From NCBI GenBank assembly GCA_027013225.1, contig JALUXU010000057.1:1-64000 (forward strand): a stretch of DNA of 64,000 nucleotides. The letters run 5' to 3'. Below the pieces are notes generated by a model. That model searched no databases, was not told where the DNA came from, and saw only the letters and a list, made by a program, of their open reading frames with translations. The stretch's first letter is position 1, and every line of letters begins with the position of its first letter. Shown here piece by piece: positions 44,715-56,779 of this stretch. Made by a program: the position numbers and the translations under genes. The stretch is from Acidihalobacter sp. Lineage in GTDB: Bacteria > Pseudomonadota > Gammaproteobacteria > DSM-5130 > Acidihalobacteraceae.

Positions 44715-45797
44715 ATGGAAAACTTGATGTTGGATCTTGGCTCGAGAAGCTATCCGATCCATATCGGCAAAGGCCTTTTGGATCGATCAGACTTGTTGCG
44801 ATCTGCAATCAAGGGCCGAAGCGCTGTTATAGTCAGCAATGAGACTGTGGCGCCTTTTTACCTGCACAGGATCAGGCCTCACTTGCAGGATCTTCGCTTG
44901 GGAGAAGTTATTCTTGCCGATGGCGAACAACACAAGACCCTCGCGACTGTGGATGCTATTTATACCGCCTTGCTCGAAGGCCAATTTGATAGGAATGCCA
45001 CCCTGATCGCGCTCGGTGGTGGCGTGATTGGAGATATCACTGGTTTTGCGGCGGCGACTTATCAACGTGGGATCGATTTCATTCAGGTCCCCACAACCCT
45101 GTTGTCTCAGGTGGATTCTTCGGTTGGCGGCAAGACAGGCGTCAATCATCCTCTTGGGAAAAACATGATTGGCGCCTTCCACCAGCCGCGCGCCGTGATC
45201 ATCGACACTGATACATTGAGCACTTTGCCGGACAGGGAATTGAGCGCCGGTATCGCAGAGGTTATCAAATACGGATTGCTTGGTGATCCCGATTTCTTTT
45301 CCTGGCTTGAAAACAACATGGAAGCGTTGCTTGATAGAGAGCCTGATGCATTGGCATTCGCCATACGTCGTTCTTGTCAGGACAAGGCGGATATCGTGGC
45401 GGCTGACGAGCGGGAACAAGGTAGGCGGGCTTTGCTCAACCTGGGGCATACTTTTGGCCATGCAATCGAGACGGGGTTGGGCTACGGTTGTTGGCTGCAT
45501 GGCGAGGCGGTTGCCTGCGGCATGCTCATGGCGGCACGCCTTTCTGTTGATCTTGGTTGGCTTGAGCCGCTGGCGGTTGAGCGTATTGAATCGCTGGTGC
45601 GACGCGCCGGGTTGCCGACCGAGCCGCCAGCAGCGCTCGGTGCCGCGCGGCTGCGAGCCCTCATGAGCGTGGACAAAAAAGTCATCGACGGGGCGTTACG
45701 ATTGGTTCTGTTGCGAGGCATTGGTCAAGCTGTGGTCACAGCTGATTACGATTCATCGCTGCTCGATCGTATGCTTGAGCGTGCTCTAGCCGCTTGA
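44715..45797 (+). CDS. aroB: 3-dehydroquinate synthase
   Basis: [60 protein letters not shown]. Confidence 0.97.
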   Translation: MENLMLDLGSRSYPIHIGKGLLDRSDLLRSAIKGRSAVIVSNETVAPFYLHRIRPHLQDLRLGEVILADGEQHKTLATVDAIYTALLEGQFDRNATLIALGGGVIGDITGFAAATYQRGIDFIQVPTTLLSQVDSSVGGKTGVNHPLGKNMIGAFHQPRAVIIDTDTLSTLPDRELSAGIAEVIKYGLLGDPDFFSWLENNMEALLDREPDALAFAIRRSCQDKADIVAADEREQGRRALLNLGHTFGHAIETGLGYGCWLHGEAVACGMLMAARLSVDLGWLEPLAVERIESLVRRAGLPTEPPAALGAARLRALMSVDKKVIDGALRLVLLRGIGQAVVTADYDSSLLDRMLERALAA

Positions 45798-45800
45798 ATC

Positions 45801-46952
45801 ATGGCGGAGCCATTTTTGCTCGCTCCCTATGCTGCAATCGATGGTCAATCTCGAGGTCGCGAGCATGCTGAACCTCCGCCTTGTTACCGTAATGAATACC
45901 AGCGGGATCGCGATCGCATCATCCATAGCGCCGCATTCCGCCGTCTGGAATACAAAACGCAGGTATTCGTCAATCATGAAGGCGACTTGTATCGCACCCG
46001 TTTGACCCATTCGCTGGAAGTTGCGCAGATTGCTCGATCCATTGCGTGCGCCTTGCGTCTGAACGAAGACTTAACCGAAGCGATTGCGCTGGCCCATGAT
46101 CTTGGGCATACCCCTTTCGGACATGCGGGACAAGAGGCGCTCGATCATTGTATGCGCGATTTCGGGGGGTTTGAGCACAATCTGCAATCATTACGTGTGG
46201 TCGATGAGCTGGAAGAAAAATATGCCCGGTTCAAGGGGCTCAATCTCACTTTCGAAACCCGCGAAGGGATCCTGAAACATTGTCCCAAGGCGATAGCTTC
46301 TAAACTGGGAGAGGTGGGGCAACGCTTCATTGATGGCACTCACCCTACGCTCGAAGCTCAATTGACGAACCTCGCCGATGAGATCGCTTATAACAATCAT
46401 GATGTGGACGATGGCTTGCGCGCTGGATTGATCGAAATCGAAGATCTGCTGGGATTACAACTCTTCAAAGAGGCCTATGATGAAGTGGTCTTGTTGTATC
46501 CAGGATTGGCCGGCAGGCGATTGATTCATGAAATCATTCGGCGCATGATCAATCGTCTGGTGTGTGATCTCATCGAACAGTCGAGTCAAAATATAGCGGC
46601 AGCAGCGCCCGTTGATGTCGAAGCGGTAAGAAGGTCGCCCAGGGCGCTGATCGCTTTTAGTGAGCCGATACGCCAAGCCAATGTGGAGCTCAAACGGTTT
46701 CTCAGGAAAAAGCTTTATCGCCATTTTCGCGTGCGGCGCATGACAGTCAAGGCCCAGCGCATCGTTACCGATTTGTTTACAAGTTTCATGGAAGATCCCC
46801 TGCTTCTTCCAAGTGACGTCCAATCCAGGCTTAAAGCCATTTCCGGAAAAGATGCCCGCGCCCGCGTGATTTCAGACTACATTGCCGGGATGACGGATCG
46901 GTTTGCCATTGAGGAGCATTCCCGCTTGTACGATCCCCAACATCGCGCCTGA
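45801..46952 (+). CDS. dgt: deoxyguanosinetriphosphate triphosphohydrolase-like protein
   Basis: HD-domain: [18 protein letters not shown]…[19 protein letters not shown]…[16 protein letters not shown]. Confidence 0.93.
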   Translation: MAEPFLLAPYAAIDGQSRGREHAEPPPCYRNEYQRDRDRIIHSAAFRRLEYKTQVFVNHEGDLYRTRLTHSLEVAQIARSIACALRLNEDLTEAIALAHDLGHTPFGHAGQEALDHCMRDFGGFEHNLQSLRVVDELEEKYARFKGLNLTFETREGILKHCPKAIASKLGEVGQRFIDGTHPTLEAQLTNLADEIAYNNHDVDDGLRAGLIEIEDLLGLQLFKEAYDEVVLLYPGLAGRRLIHEIIRRMINRLVCDLIEQSSQNIAAAAPVDVEAVRRSPRALIAFSEPIRQANVELKRFLRKKLYRHFRVRRMTVKAQRIVTDLFTSFMEDPLLLPSDVQSRLKAISGKDARARVISDYIAGMTDRFAIEEHSRLYDPQHRA

Positions 46953-46963
46953 TACGATTGAAC

Positions 46964-46983
46964 AGGCAGGCCGCCTGCCTTTA
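46964..46983 (+). terminator. possible terminator after dgt
   Basis: AGGCAGG-ccg-CCTGCCT-TTAT, weak T tract. Confidence 0.45.
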
Positions 46984-47157
46984 TACTCATCGGTCAGTAT
47001 GCCCAGCATTCGATCGATTATCTAACAAGGCCTCTCACCGGTGGGCGGTTCGTCTGGTTCTCTGCTTTCCTCGCTGAGGATTCCGGGAACCTGGCCTTAG
47101 TCTGGCTTCCTATCGCCAGCCATCATTTATTCGGATACTTTCAGTCAGGAGTAAGCC

Positions 47158-50100
47158 ATGAGTGCATCTATTCAGAGTCATGGACTCTATCGCCCGGATT
47201 TCGAGCACGACAACTGCGGCTTCGGTTTGATTGCCCATATGGATGGCGAGCCCAGCCACTGGGTGCTTGACACAGCGATTCAGTCGCTGACCCGCATGAC
47301 GCATCGTGGAGCGATCGCTCCTGATGGCAAATCGGGAGATGGTTGCGGTTTGTTGATGAAGATTCCGGACGCATTCATGCGCGAGAAAGCGGTCGAGCAA
47401 GGCGTCACTCTGTCGAGTTTGTATGCTGTGGGCGTATTGTTCCTGAACCAGAAGGACGATAAGGCCGCCAAGGCGCGCCAATGCGTAGAGGAGGAATTGA
47501 GGAGGGTTGGTCTGGATGCCGCCGGCTGGCGCGTCGTACCCACCGATCCCTCCGCGTGTGGCGAAATGGCCCTTAAAACTTTGCCGCGTATCGAACAGAT
47601 TTTCGTCAATGCGCCCGACGGCATTGAGCAGGAGGCTTTTGAGCGGTCCCTGTTTATTGCCCGGCGACGTGCCGAACGCCGACTTGAAGCGAACGACGAC
47701 GTTTTTTATGTGCCCAGCCTGTCCAGTCATGTCGTCAGTTACAAGGGGCTGGTTATGCCGGCCAATTTGCCGGTATTTTATCCTGATCTGCAGTCGGCTC
47801 GGCTGGAAACGTCCTTGTGCGTGTTTCATCAGCGTTTTTCAACCAATACGCTTCCTCAGTGGCGTCTTGCGCAGCCGTTTCGTTATCTTGCTCACAATGG
47901 CGAGATCAATACCATTCGCGGAAATCGCAACTGGGCACATGCACGCGCCCACACCCTATCGAGCCCCCATTTGCCGGATCTGAGAGAGTTCACTCCGCTC
48001 ATATCGATGAGCGGTTCCGATTCCAGCTCACTGGACAACATGCTCGAGATTCTTGTTGCGGGCGGTATCGATATATTTCGCGCCATGCGTTTACTCATGC
48101 CGCCGGCATGGCAGAACATGCCGCATATCGATACGGACTTGCGCGCATTCTATGAGTATCACTCTATGCATATGGAGCCGTGGGATGGTCCCGCTGGCAT
48201 TGTATTGACGGATGGGCGGCACGCTGCCTGCTGCCTCGATCGGAATGGGCTCAGGCCGGCACGCTATGTTATTACCCGTGACAGGCATATCACCCTCGCC
48301 TCTGAGATCGGCGTTTATGACTATGCGCCCGAGGATGTCGTAATCAAAGGACGCCTCAAACCGGGACAAATGCTTGCTGTTGATACTCTGACCGGTGAAT
48401 TGCTGTTGCCGCATGTGATTGATGAACGACTTAAAGAACGACGTCCCTACCGTGAATGGCTGGACCATAACGCCCGTACGCTGCCCTTGCTCGAAAGTGA
48501 GTCGGCCGTGGACCTCACTTTGGAAGAAGAAAAGATTCATGTAGCGGAAAAACTGTTCAACGTCAGTTATGAAGAGCGGGATCAAGTGCTGCGCGTTTTG
48601 GCCGAGGCGGGCCAGGAGGCTATTGGCTCGATGGGGGATGATACGCCCTTTCCTGTCCTCTCACGTCAGGTTCGCTCTTTGTATGACAACTTCCGTCAGC
48701 AGTTCGCGCAGGTAACCAATCCACCGATCGACCCTTTACGTGAAAGCATCGTGATGTCGCTGGAAACCAATCTAGGGCATGAGCGCAATCTATTCGAGGA
48801 AGATGCCGAGCATGCCGCGCGGCTGGTCATAGACACGCCGGTATTGTCAGAGGTGCGGCTGCAGCAGCTGCAGTCGCTTCCTTATGAAGATCTGCGTCAT
48901 TATCGGATCGATCTGAATATGCCCTCCGGTTGTGACCTGAAAGTGGCCATAGGAGGTATTTGTCAACAGGCGGCCGACGCGGTGCGTAGCGGCTGCGTGA
49001 TCATCATCCTTTCCGACCGGGACATTGCTTCCGGCCGGGTGCCGGTGCCTGCAGTGCTGGCGACCGGGGCGCTTCACCATTACCTTATCGAACAGGGATT
49101 GCGATGCCGCGCCAATATCGTGGTGGATACGGCGACGGCTAGAGACCCTCACCAGATCGCCGTACTGATCGGCTATGGGGCGACGGCGGTATGTCCTTGG
49201 TTGGCGCTTCAGAGTCTGCAGGCCATGCGCCGTCGCGGCGAGATTGAAGGCAAGACATACGGTGAACTGGTGTCTGGTTATCTCCATGGGATCCACAAGG
49301 GACTGTTCAAGATTATGTCCAAGATGGGTATCTCGACCATTGCCAGTTATCGTGGCGCCCAGCTTTATGAAATCGTCGGCCTGCACGAAGATGTGGTTAA
49401 GACCTGCTTCCCGGGTACGGTCAGCCGAATCCAGGGTATGAGCTTCAAGGATATTGAACAAGACCTCGCCCAGCTTTCTCGCGCCGCCTGGAATCCTCGC
49501 AAGGCGCCAGCGCAGGGAGGGTTGCTCAAATACATTCATGGAGGCGAGTACCATGCCTATAACCCCGACGTAGTGCAATCCATGCACAAAGCCGTTGTCA
49601 GTGGGCGCATGGAGGACTGGCAGGCCTACGCCGATTCGATCTATCACCGCCCGGCCACGGTGCTGAGGGATTTGCTGCGTCTGCGTGAGGATGTCAGGCC
49701 CATTCCTCTGTCAGAGGTCGAACCGATAGAGGAAATTCTCAAGCGGTTCGACTCCGCTGGCATGTCCTTGGGGGCGTTGTCTCCCGAAGCCCATGAAACA
49801 TTGGCGGAAGCAATGAATCGTCTGGGCGCGCGCTCCAATTCGGGTGAAGGCGGCGAAGACCCGAGCCGCTACGGCACCGCCAGAATGTCCAAGATCAAAC
49901 AAATCGCTTCCGGGCGGTTCGGCGTCACGCCGCACTATTTGGTCAATGCGGAAGTCCTGCAAATTAAGGTTGCACAGGGAGCCAAGCCAGGCGAAGGAGG
50001 GCAGTTGCCGGGACATAAGGTGAATGAGTTGATAGCACGTCTGCGGTTTGCACGGCCCGGCGTCGCACTTATCTCCCCCCCGCCGCATCATGACATCTAT

Positions 50101-51621
50101 TCGATCGAGGATCTCGCCCAGCTTATTTTCGATCTCAAGCAGGTCAATCCGAAAGCGCTGGTCTCAGTCAAGCTGGTGGCCGAAGCTGGTGTGGGTACCA
50201 TCGCCGCAGGTGTAGCCAAAGCGTATGCTGATCTGATCACTATCTCGGGGTACGACGGTGGTACGGGCGCCAGCCCCTTGACCTCGGTCAAGTATGCCGG
50301 CAGTCCATGGGAGCTAGGATTGAGCGAAGCGCATCAAACTCTGCGCGCCAATGGGCTGCGCGACAAGGTGCGATTACAAACCGACGGCGGGCTCAAAACC
50401 GGACTCGATGTAGTCAAGGCGGCTATCCTTGGAGCGGAAAGTTTTGGGTTCGGCACCGGCCCCATGATTGCTATGGGTTGCAAGTACTTACGTATTTGTC
50501 ACCTGAATAATTGCGCAACCGGTGTCGCAACCCAGAATAATGTCTTGCGCATGCAACATTTCGTCGGCAAGGTGGAAATGGTGATGAACTATTTCCGCCT
50601 CATGGCTGAAGAAACCCGCCAGTGGATGGCGCGTCTTGGGGTGAGGCGACTGACCGACCTCATCGGCCGCACCGATCTCTTCGAGGTGAGTGCGGGTGAA
50701 ACGGCGCGCCAATCCCGGTTGGACTTGCGACCGATTCTCTCCGATGGAGGCGCGCCTGCCGACGCCCCTCAATTCTGCGTTGAGCCTCATAACACGCCTT
50801 TCGACAAGGGCGAACTCGCCGAGCGTATGGTTGCTGACATGTTGCCCGCAATAGATGGCGCGAAGGGCGGGAAATTCAATTATAAAATCAAAAACTTCAA
50901 TCGATCGATCGGGGCGCGCGTGTCGGGGGAGATCGCTCTTCGTCACGGTAACTATGGTATGGCCGACAATCCGATTGAAGTCAGGTTGGAAGGAACGGCC
51001 GGCCAGAGTTTTGGCGCCTGGAACGCCGGCGGCTTGAATCTCTATCTGGAAGGCGACGCCAATGATTACGTGGGCAAGGGCATGGCAGCCGGCAAGATAG
51101 TGATCCGGCCTCCGCGTGAAAGTGCTTTTCGCAGCAATGAAGCTGCAATCATCGGCAATACTTGCCTATATGGCGCTACTGGCGGCAAGTTGTTCGCGGC
51201 TGGGATCGCGGGTGAGCGTTTCGGCGTCCGCAATTCAGGGGCAACGGCGGTTGTCGAAGGTGCCGGAGATCATGCTTGTGAATACATGACCGGCGGTATC
51301 GTCGCCGTGCTGGGAGCGACTGGAGTAAATTTTGGCGCTGGCATGACGGGCGGTTTTGCATTCGTGCTAGATACCGTCAATGATTTCTTCGATCGCTGCA
51401 ATCATGAGCTCATTTCTCTGCATCGCCTCGATCCCGAAGAAATGGAGGCGCATCGCGCCTATTTGCGCCGCCTGATAGAAGAACATATCCAAGAGACAGG
51501 GAGCGACTGGGGGCAGGAGGTGTTGTCCAACTTCAAGCATTATCTGCCGCAATTCTGGTTGATCAAGCCTAAAGCATCCGATTTGGCGAATCTGATCGGT
51601 GCATTGTGCGATGCCGCTTAG
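47158..51621 (+). CDS. gltB: glutamate synthase large subunit
   Basis: [14 protein letters not shown]-terminus, ~1487 aa, FMN-domain [30 protein letters not shown]-type Fe-S ([12 protein letters not shown]), C-terminal GXGXG repeats. Confidence 0.97.
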   Translation: MSASIQSHGLYRPDFEHDNCGFGLIAHMDGEPSHWVLDTAIQSLTRMTHRGAIAPDGKSGDGCGLLMKIPDAFMREKAVEQGVTLSSLYAVGVLFLNQKDDKAAKARQCVEEELRRVGLDAAGWRVVPTDPSACGEMALKTLPRIEQIFVNAPDGIEQEAFERSLFIARRRAERRLEANDDVFYVPSLSSHVVSYKGLVMPANLPVFYPDLQSARLETSLCVFHQRFSTNTLPQWRLAQPFRYLAHNGEINTIRGNRNWAHARAHTLSSPHLPDLREFTPLISMSGSDSSSLDNMLEILVAGGIDIFRAMRLLMPPAWQNMPHIDTDLRAFYEYHSMHMEPWDGPAGIVLTDGRHAACCLDRNGLRPARYVITRDRHITLASEIGVYDYAPEDVVIKGRLKPGQMLAVDTLTGELLLPHVIDERLKERRPYREWLDHNARTLPLLESESAVDLTLEEEKIHVAEKLFNVSYEERDQVLRVLAEAGQEAIGSMGDDTPFPVLSRQVRSLYDNFRQQFAQVTNPPIDPLRESIVMSLETNLGHERNLFEEDAEHAARLVIDTPVLSEVRLQQLQSLPYEDLRHYRIDLNMPSGCDLKVAIGGICQQAADAVRSGCVIIILSDRDIASGRVPVPAVLATGALHHYLIEQGLRCRANIVVDTATARDPHQIAVLIGYGATAVCPWLALQSLQAMRRRGEIEGKTYGELVSGYLHGIHKGLFKIMSKMGISTIASYRGAQLYEIVGLHEDVVKTCFPGTVSRIQGMSFKDIEQDLAQLSRAAWNPRKAPAQGGLLKYIHGGEYHAYNPDVVQSMHKAVVSGRMEDWQAYADSIYHRPATVLRDLLRLREDVRPIPLSEVEPIEEILKRFDSAGMSLGALSPEAHETLAEAMNRLGARSNSGEGGEDPSRYGTARMSKIKQIASGRFGVTPHYLVNAEVLQIKVAQGAKPGEGGQLPGHKVNELIARLRFARPGVALISPPPHHDIYSIEDLAQLIFDLKQVNPKALVSVKLVAEAGVGTIAAGVAKAYADLITISGYDGGTGASPLTSVKYAGSPWELGLSEAHQTLRANGLRDKVRLQTDGGLKTGLDVVKAAILGAESFGFGTGPMIAMGCKYLRICHLNNCATGVATQNNVLRMQHFVGKVEMVMNYFRLMAEETRQWMARLGVRRLTDLIGRTDLFEVSAGETARQSRLDLRPILSDGGAPADAPQFCVEPHNTPFDKGELAERMVADMLPAIDGAKGGKFNYKIKNFNRSIGARVSGEIALRHGNYGMADNPIEVRLEGTAGQSFGAWNAGGLNLYLEGDANDYVGKGMAAGKIVIRPPRESAFRSNEAAIIGNTCLYGATGGKLFAAGIAGERFGVRNSGATAVVEGAGDHACEYMTGGIVAVLGATGVNFGAGMTGGFAFVLDTVNDFFDRCNHELISLHRLDPEEMEAHRAYLRRLIEEHIQETGSDWGQEVLSNFKHYLPQFWLIKPKASDLANLIGALCDAA

Positions 51622-51712
51622 TGTCAGCATTTTCGGTTCCGTGTTCGTTGCTGCCCGGCATGGGTACTCCGGCGGATCGTATTGAGTTCGGAAAAGAACG
51701 GGTACCGACAGC

Positions 51713-53470
51713 ATGGCACGAATTCCGCAGTCGTTCATAGATGAGGTGCTTGCTCGCACGGACATCGTGGAACTTATCGATGCGCGCGTGCCCCTGAAAC
51801 GCGCCGGCCATGAATTTAAGGCGTGCTGCCCTTTCCATCAGGAAAAAACGCCTTCCTTTTACGTCAGCCCCAAAAAACAGTTTTTTCATTGTTTCGGTTG
51901 CGGCGCTCATGGAACAGCCATCGGATTTTTGATGGACTACGAGCGACTGAGTTTCTTCGAAGCCATAGAAACCTTGGCGGGGCAACTGGGGCTAAAGCTT
52001 CCGCTTGAAGGCGCGGCTGCGGACACATCCCGCAAACAAGGCCGCTCCAGATTATATGAGGTATTAGAGGCGGCCGCCCAATGGTATCGGCAGCAGCTTT
52101 CCCGGCATTCCGGTGCTCTTGGGTATCTCAGGCAACGCGGAGTGGATGAAGACGCCGCTGAGCGTTTCAGTATTGGTTACGCGCCAGCCGGCTGGGATGG
52201 ATTACGCCAAGAACTTGGATCTCGATTCTCTCTAAAGGAATTGGAAGAGGCCGGTTTACTGGCTCGAAAGAACGATCGCGTCTATGACCGTTTCCGCGAC
52301 CGCATTATGTTCCCCATCCGTGATGCCCAAGGCCGAATCATCGGTTTTGGCGGCCGCGTGTTGGGTGAGGGCGCTCCCAAGTATCTCAATTCGAACGAAA
52401 CAAGCTTGTTTCACAAGGGGCGAGAACTGTATGGCTTGTATGAAGTGCGACAGTCCCGCCAATCTCTGGATAGGGTGCTTATCGTCGAAGGATACATGGA
52501 TGTCATCGGCCTGGCCCAGGCGGGAATCGCCAACGTGGTTGCGACATTGGGAACAGCTACGACGGTGGAGCATCTGCAGCGCCTTTATCGTCTCACTTCG
52601 CATCTGGTTTTTTGTTTCGATGGCGACCGGGCCGGCCGGCGGGCGGCCTGGCGGGCGCTGGAGCAGGCGCTATCGGTGTTGAGTGATGAACGGGAAGTGT
52701 CTTTTTTGTTCCTTCCCGATGGGCAGGATCCCGACAGTTATGTGCGCCAGGCAGGATCGGAGGCTTTCCAGGGCATGCTTCGCCAGTCGACCCCCTTGTC
52801 GAAATTTTTTCTCGATGAGCTGGCGCGCCGTCACCCGGGGAACACCATGGAATCCCGTGCGGCTCTATTGAGTGAGGCAGCCTCAATACTCGGCAAGCTC
52901 GAAGCCGGAGCGCTCAGGGAACAGATTATCGATGCCCTGGCGCTGGAAACACACATGAGTTCGGCGCAGGCGAGAAAATTCCTCGCCGCTCCGGCGCGCG
53001 AATCCGCTATTGGCAGAGCCATGAAGGTGGATAGGGAGCAAAGCGTGCGCCTGACGCCGGTGCGAACGGCCATTTCCTTGCTGCTCATGTATCCGCAGCT
53101 ATTTGCCGATATTTCCGCGCAAAAAATATTGCCCGATGACGATGTCCCTCCAGGCGTCGGTCTGCTGCGTTCATTACTTGAAATCCTTTATGCAAATCCC
53201 CATATGACTACTGCTGCGCTTCTGGAACGGTGGCGTGGCCGACCAGAGCAAGATCATCTCTCCAAGCTGCTCGAATGGAGTGATGTTTCCATGGAAGAGT
53301 CGCGGGCCAGAAAAGTTTTTCTGGACGCGCTTGATCGCATCCGCCAACAAAGCGCTTCAAATCGAGTTGAGAATTTGTTGGCGCTGGCGCGCAAGCAAGG
53401 ATTGAGCGAAGCCCAGAAGCGCGAGCTCAATACACTTTTGCGCGCGCGAAGAGCGTCCGGTCATCGATGA
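51713..53470 (+). CDS. dnaG: DNA primase
   Basis: CHC2 zinc finger CCPFHQEKTPSFYVSPKKQFFHCFGCGAHG; TOPRIM VEGYMDVIGLAQAGI. Confidence 0.97.
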   Translation: MARIPQSFIDEVLARTDIVELIDARVPLKRAGHEFKACCPFHQEKTPSFYVSPKKQFFHCFGCGAHGTAIGFLMDYERLSFFEAIETLAGQLGLKLPLEGAAADTSRKQGRSRLYEVLEAAAQWYRQQLSRHSGALGYLRQRGVDEDAAERFSIGYAPAGWDGLRQELGSRFSLKELEEAGLLARKNDRVYDRFRDRIMFPIRDAQGRIIGFGGRVLGEGAPKYLNSNETSLFHKGRELYGLYEVRQSRQSLDRVLIVEGYMDVIGLAQAGIANVVATLGTATTVEHLQRLYRLTSHLVFCFDGDRAGRRAAWRALEQALSVLSDEREVSFLFLPDGQDPDSYVRQAGSEAFQGMLRQSTPLSKFFLDELARRHPGNTMESRAALLSEAASILGKLEAGALREQIIDALALETHMSSAQARKFLAAPARESAIGRAMKVDREQSVRLTPVRTAISLLLMYPQLFADISAQKILPDDDVPPGVGLLRSLLEILYANPHMTTAALLERWRGRPEQDHLSKLLEWSDVSMEESRARKVFLDALDRIRQQSASNRVENLLALARKQGLSEAQKRELNTLLRARRASGHR

Positions 53471-53539
53471 GGCTGAAACTAGAATATTTATTGTTATATG
53501 CGCTATAATTAGCGGTTCAATCGTTTTTGGTGTCCATTC

Positions 53540-55408
53540 ATGCAGAACGAAGACCAGCATTCCAGCTTGAAGGAATTGATCGCCAGGGGCAAGGAACAGG
53601 GTTTTCTGACCTATGCCGAGGTCAATGATCATCTGCCCGATAGCATCGTCGATCCTGAGCAGATCGAAGACATCATTGGGATGATCAATGACATGGGTAT
53701 CTCGGTGTATGAGGTGGCCCCTGATTCAGATAGCCTCATCCTCTCGGATTCTGATGTCGCGCCCGACGAAGATGCCGCAGAAGAGGCCGTGGCCGCGCTG
53801 ACAGGCGTAGATAGTGAATTTGGTCGTACCACCGACCCGGTGCGCATGTACATGCGTGAAATGGGGACAGTCGAACTCTTGACTCGTGAGGGCGAAATAA
53901 AGATTGCCAAGCGCATCGAAGAGGGGTTGGGGCAAGTGCGCTTCGCTCTGGCGCATTATCCTCAATCCATAGCTAGCCTGTTGCTGGAATTCGACAAGAT
54001 CGAAAACGGCGAAGCGAAGTTGGGTGATGTGCTTATCGGATTCGTCGACCCAAATGCTCCGGAAGAGGAAATCCCTACCCCAGCGCAAAAAAACAGCGCC
54101 AAAATGGCCAAGAAGGCGGACGCTTCGGAGGCCGATGAAGCCGATGAAGACACGGAATCAGATGATGATGATGAGGAATCGGCACCCGTGGATACCGGGC
54201 CGGATCCCGAAGAAGTTCGCGCGCATGTGAATGAATTGCGATCCTTGTATGAGAAGGCGCATAAGGCGATAAAGGGTGATCCCGAGAAATATGCCATTCT
54301 TCGGGAGCAAACTGCGCACTATTTCATGGAGTTCAAGCTTACTCCACGCGTGATTGATGCGCTGACCAATCAAATTCGAACCACAATCGAATTGATCCGT
54401 GAGCAGGAACGTCATGTTCTGGATTTGTGCGTCCGCCGCGCCGGCATGCCTAGGAAAATTTTCATTGCAACCTTCCCGGGGCATGAAACTGATCTCTCAT
54501 GGTTGGATGAACGTATTCGTGATCCCAAAGCGAAAAAATATGCAGCGGAGCTCGAGAGAATTGCAGACGAAGTCCATCATGCGCAGAAGAAGCTCAAGGC
54601 AATAGAAGAAAACGCTGGTCTGCCTGTCTATGAAATCAAGGAAATCAACCGTCGTATGTCGATTGGTGAAGCCAAGGCGCGACGTGCTAAAAAAGAGATG
54701 ATCGAAGCCAACCTGAGGCTTGTCATTTCCATCGCCAAAAAATACACCAATCGCGGTTTGCAGTTTCTTGACCTCATCCAAGAAGGGAATATCGGCCTGA
54801 TGAAGGCGGTAGACAAGTTTGAATACCGTAGAGGCTATAAGTTTTCCACTTACGCGACATGGTGGATACGCCAGGCGATTACGCGCTCAATCGCTGATCA
54901 GGCACGTACCATCCGTATTCCCGTTCATATGATTGAGACCATCAACAAGCTTAATCGTGTTTCCCGTCAGATGTTGCAGGAAATGGGCCGTGAGCCGACG
55001 CCGGAAGAGTTGTCCGAGCGTATGGAAATGCCTGAAGAGAAAGTGCGCAAGGTGCTCAAGATCGCCAAGGAACCCATTTCCATGGAAACTCCGATTGGTG
55101 ATGACGAAGATTCGCACTTGGGTGATTTCATCGAAGATGCCAATGTCGTATCACCTATCGATGCGGCCACTATCAATAGCCTTAGCGAAACCACGCGAAA
55201 CGTCCTTGGGTCGCTGACGCCACGCGAAGCAAAAGTGTTGCGTATGCGTTTTGGGATTGATATGAACACCGACCATACGTTGGAGGAAGTGGGCAAGCAG
55301 TTTGATGTCACCCGCGAGCGTATTCGCCAGATCGAGGCCAAAGCCTTGCGTAAACTCCGCCACCCAAGTCGTGCGGAATTGCTTCGTAGCTTCCTTGATT
55401 CCGAATGA
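53540..55408 (+). CDS. rpoD: RNA polymerase primary sigma factor RpoD
   Basis: [106 protein letters not shown]. Confidence 0.98.
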   Translation: MQNEDQHSSLKELIARGKEQGFLTYAEVNDHLPDSIVDPEQIEDIIGMINDMGISVYEVAPDSDSLILSDSDVAPDEDAAEEAVAALTGVDSEFGRTTDPVRMYMREMGTVELLTREGEIKIAKRIEEGLGQVRFALAHYPQSIASLLLEFDKIENGEAKLGDVLIGFVDPNAPEEEIPTPAQKNSAKMAKKADASEADEADEDTESDDDDEESAPVDTGPDPEEVRAHVNELRSLYEKAHKAIKGDPEKYAILREQTAHYFMEFKLTPRVIDALTNQIRTTIELIREQERHVLDLCVRRAGMPRKIFIATFPGHETDLSWLDERIRDPKAKKYAAELERIADEVHHAQKKLKAIEENAGLPVYEIKEINRRMSIGEAKARRAKKEMIEANLRLVISIAKKYTNRGLQFLDLIQEGNIGLMKAVDKFEYRRGYKFSTYATWWIRQAITRSIADQARTIRIPVHMIETINKLNRVSRQMLQEMGREPTPEELSERMEMPEEKVRKVLKIAKEPISMETPIGDDEDSHLGDFIEDANVVSPIDAATINSLSETTRNVLGSLTPREAKVLRMRFGIDMNTDHTLEEVGKQFDVTRERIRQIEAKALRKLRHPSRAELLRSFLDSE

Positions 55409-55468
55409 CCCTGATCATGTCAAGGCGTAAATCCGCTGCGGTTGAGTAATCACCGTTTTACCATTTTC

Positions 55469-55545
<77 letters not shown>

Positions 55546-55550
55546 ATAAA

Positions 55551-55586
55551 AACAAGCACTTAAGCATGGCGGCTTAGGTGCTTGTT
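55551..55586 (+). terminator. stem-loop/terminator after the tRNA
   Basis: AACAAGCACTTAAGC…GCTTAGGTGCTTGTT (14/15 complementary) then GATTTTT. Confidence 0.7.
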
Positions 55587-55593
55587 GATTTTT

Positions 55594-55646
55594 CGCTGCA
55601 ATTACGCTGCACTTAGCTGGAAATCAAGTGCAGCGGAGGTGCAGCG
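55594..55646. repeat. symmetrical CGCTGCA / TGCAGCG repeat array with 10-bp perfect inverted repeat (CGCTGCACTT…AAGTGCAGCG)
   Basis: Read directly between tRNA and integrase remnant. Confidence 0.6.
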
Positions 55647-55648
55647 CA

Positions 55649-55792
55649 ATGGCGACGATCAACGCTTGACGGGACCGCTATGGGCAGGTCATCGGCTGGC
55701 AAGCCATTGTCAGAAAAAAAGGTTTCCCGACGCAAACCAAGACGTTTAGGACCAAGGCCGAAGCCCGTGATTGGGTGGCGGTCGTCGAGTAC
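55649..55792 (+). pseudogene. tyrosine-recombinase (integrase) N-terminal remnant with in-frame TGA at codon 7
   Basis: Conceptual MATINA*RDRYGQVIGWQAIVRKKGFPTQTKTFRTKAEARDWVAVVE; typical integrase N-terminal (SAM-like/AP2-like) sequence. Confidence 0.7.
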
Positions 55793-55794
55793 GG

Positions 55795-55956
55795 ACCTTG
55801 CGGCGCTGGCGAGAAGCGCAACAGGAAGGTCGAGGCGACCGGCATCCCACGGCCGAACGTCCACGCCCGGCGAATGCCCTGAGCGAGGAAGAGCGACAGA
55901 TCATCCTGAAGGTATGCAGCCAGCCCGACTATGCCCACCTGCCGCTGTTATCTTGA
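55795..55956 (+). mobile_element. IS3-family-type transposase fragment
   Basis: RTLRRWREAQQEGRGDRHPTAERPRPANALSEEERQIILKVCSQPDYAHLPLLS*; resembles OrfB N-terminal region, truncated. Confidence 0.65.
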
Positions 55957-56104
55957 CAAATATCGGCTTGGCCCTGTTTATTCGGGAAAACAGGTGAATG
56001 TTAGGCGGGGTTGGAGGTAATTTGGGTCAGATTCAGGATCACTCACAGACAAACAGGCGTGTCATTCGTGGTTTGCAGCAGCTGGACTTGGAGAAAAAGG
56101 GCGT

Positions 56105-56779
56105 TTGTTCTTCCTATACTCCGGCAGTTCGCTGATCTCCCTGGCCCTGTCCAAATGGACCGCCAAGCGCTTCACCGGGGCGCGCGTCATCGAGCAGCCC
56201 AGCAACCGCACCGAGCAGCGGTTGTTGGAGACCGTCGCGCGCCTCGCCCGGCAGGCCGGCATCGGCATGCCGGAGGTGGCCATCTACGAGTCGCCCGAGG
56301 TCAACGCCTTTGCCACCGGCATGTCGCGCAACAATGCCCTGGCGGCCGTGAGCCGCGGCCTGCTGAATACCATGGATCAGGCCGAGGCGGTGCTGGCGCA
56401 CGAGATCAGCCACGTGGCCAACGGCAACATGGTGACCCTGGCCCTGATCCAGGGCGTGGTGAACACCTTCGTCATTATCTTCGCTCGGGTCATCGGCCAC
56501 ACGGTGGACCGCGTGGTGTTCAAGAACGAACGCGGCCATGGCTCGGCCTTCTGGATCATCACCATCATCGCCAAGATGGTGCTGGGTATCCTCGCCACCC
56601 TGATCGTCATGTGGTTCTCGCGCTATCGGGAGTTCCGCGCCGACGCCGGTACGGCCCAGCTGCCGGACCAGCTGGCCGCCTTCGGCATCAACAGCGGCCT
56701 GCGGGAGGGTATCGGCCGCCTGTTCAGCTCCCACCCGCCGTTGGAGGAACACATCGAGGCCCTGCGGGCCGTGGCGTGA
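56105..56779 (+). pseudogene. htpX: HtpX-like M48 metalloprotease, lacking N-terminal TM region and a segment near the C-terminus
   Basis: [26 protein letters not shown]…[16 protein letters not shown]…[20 protein letters not shown]; normal N-terminus absent. Confidence 0.75.
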
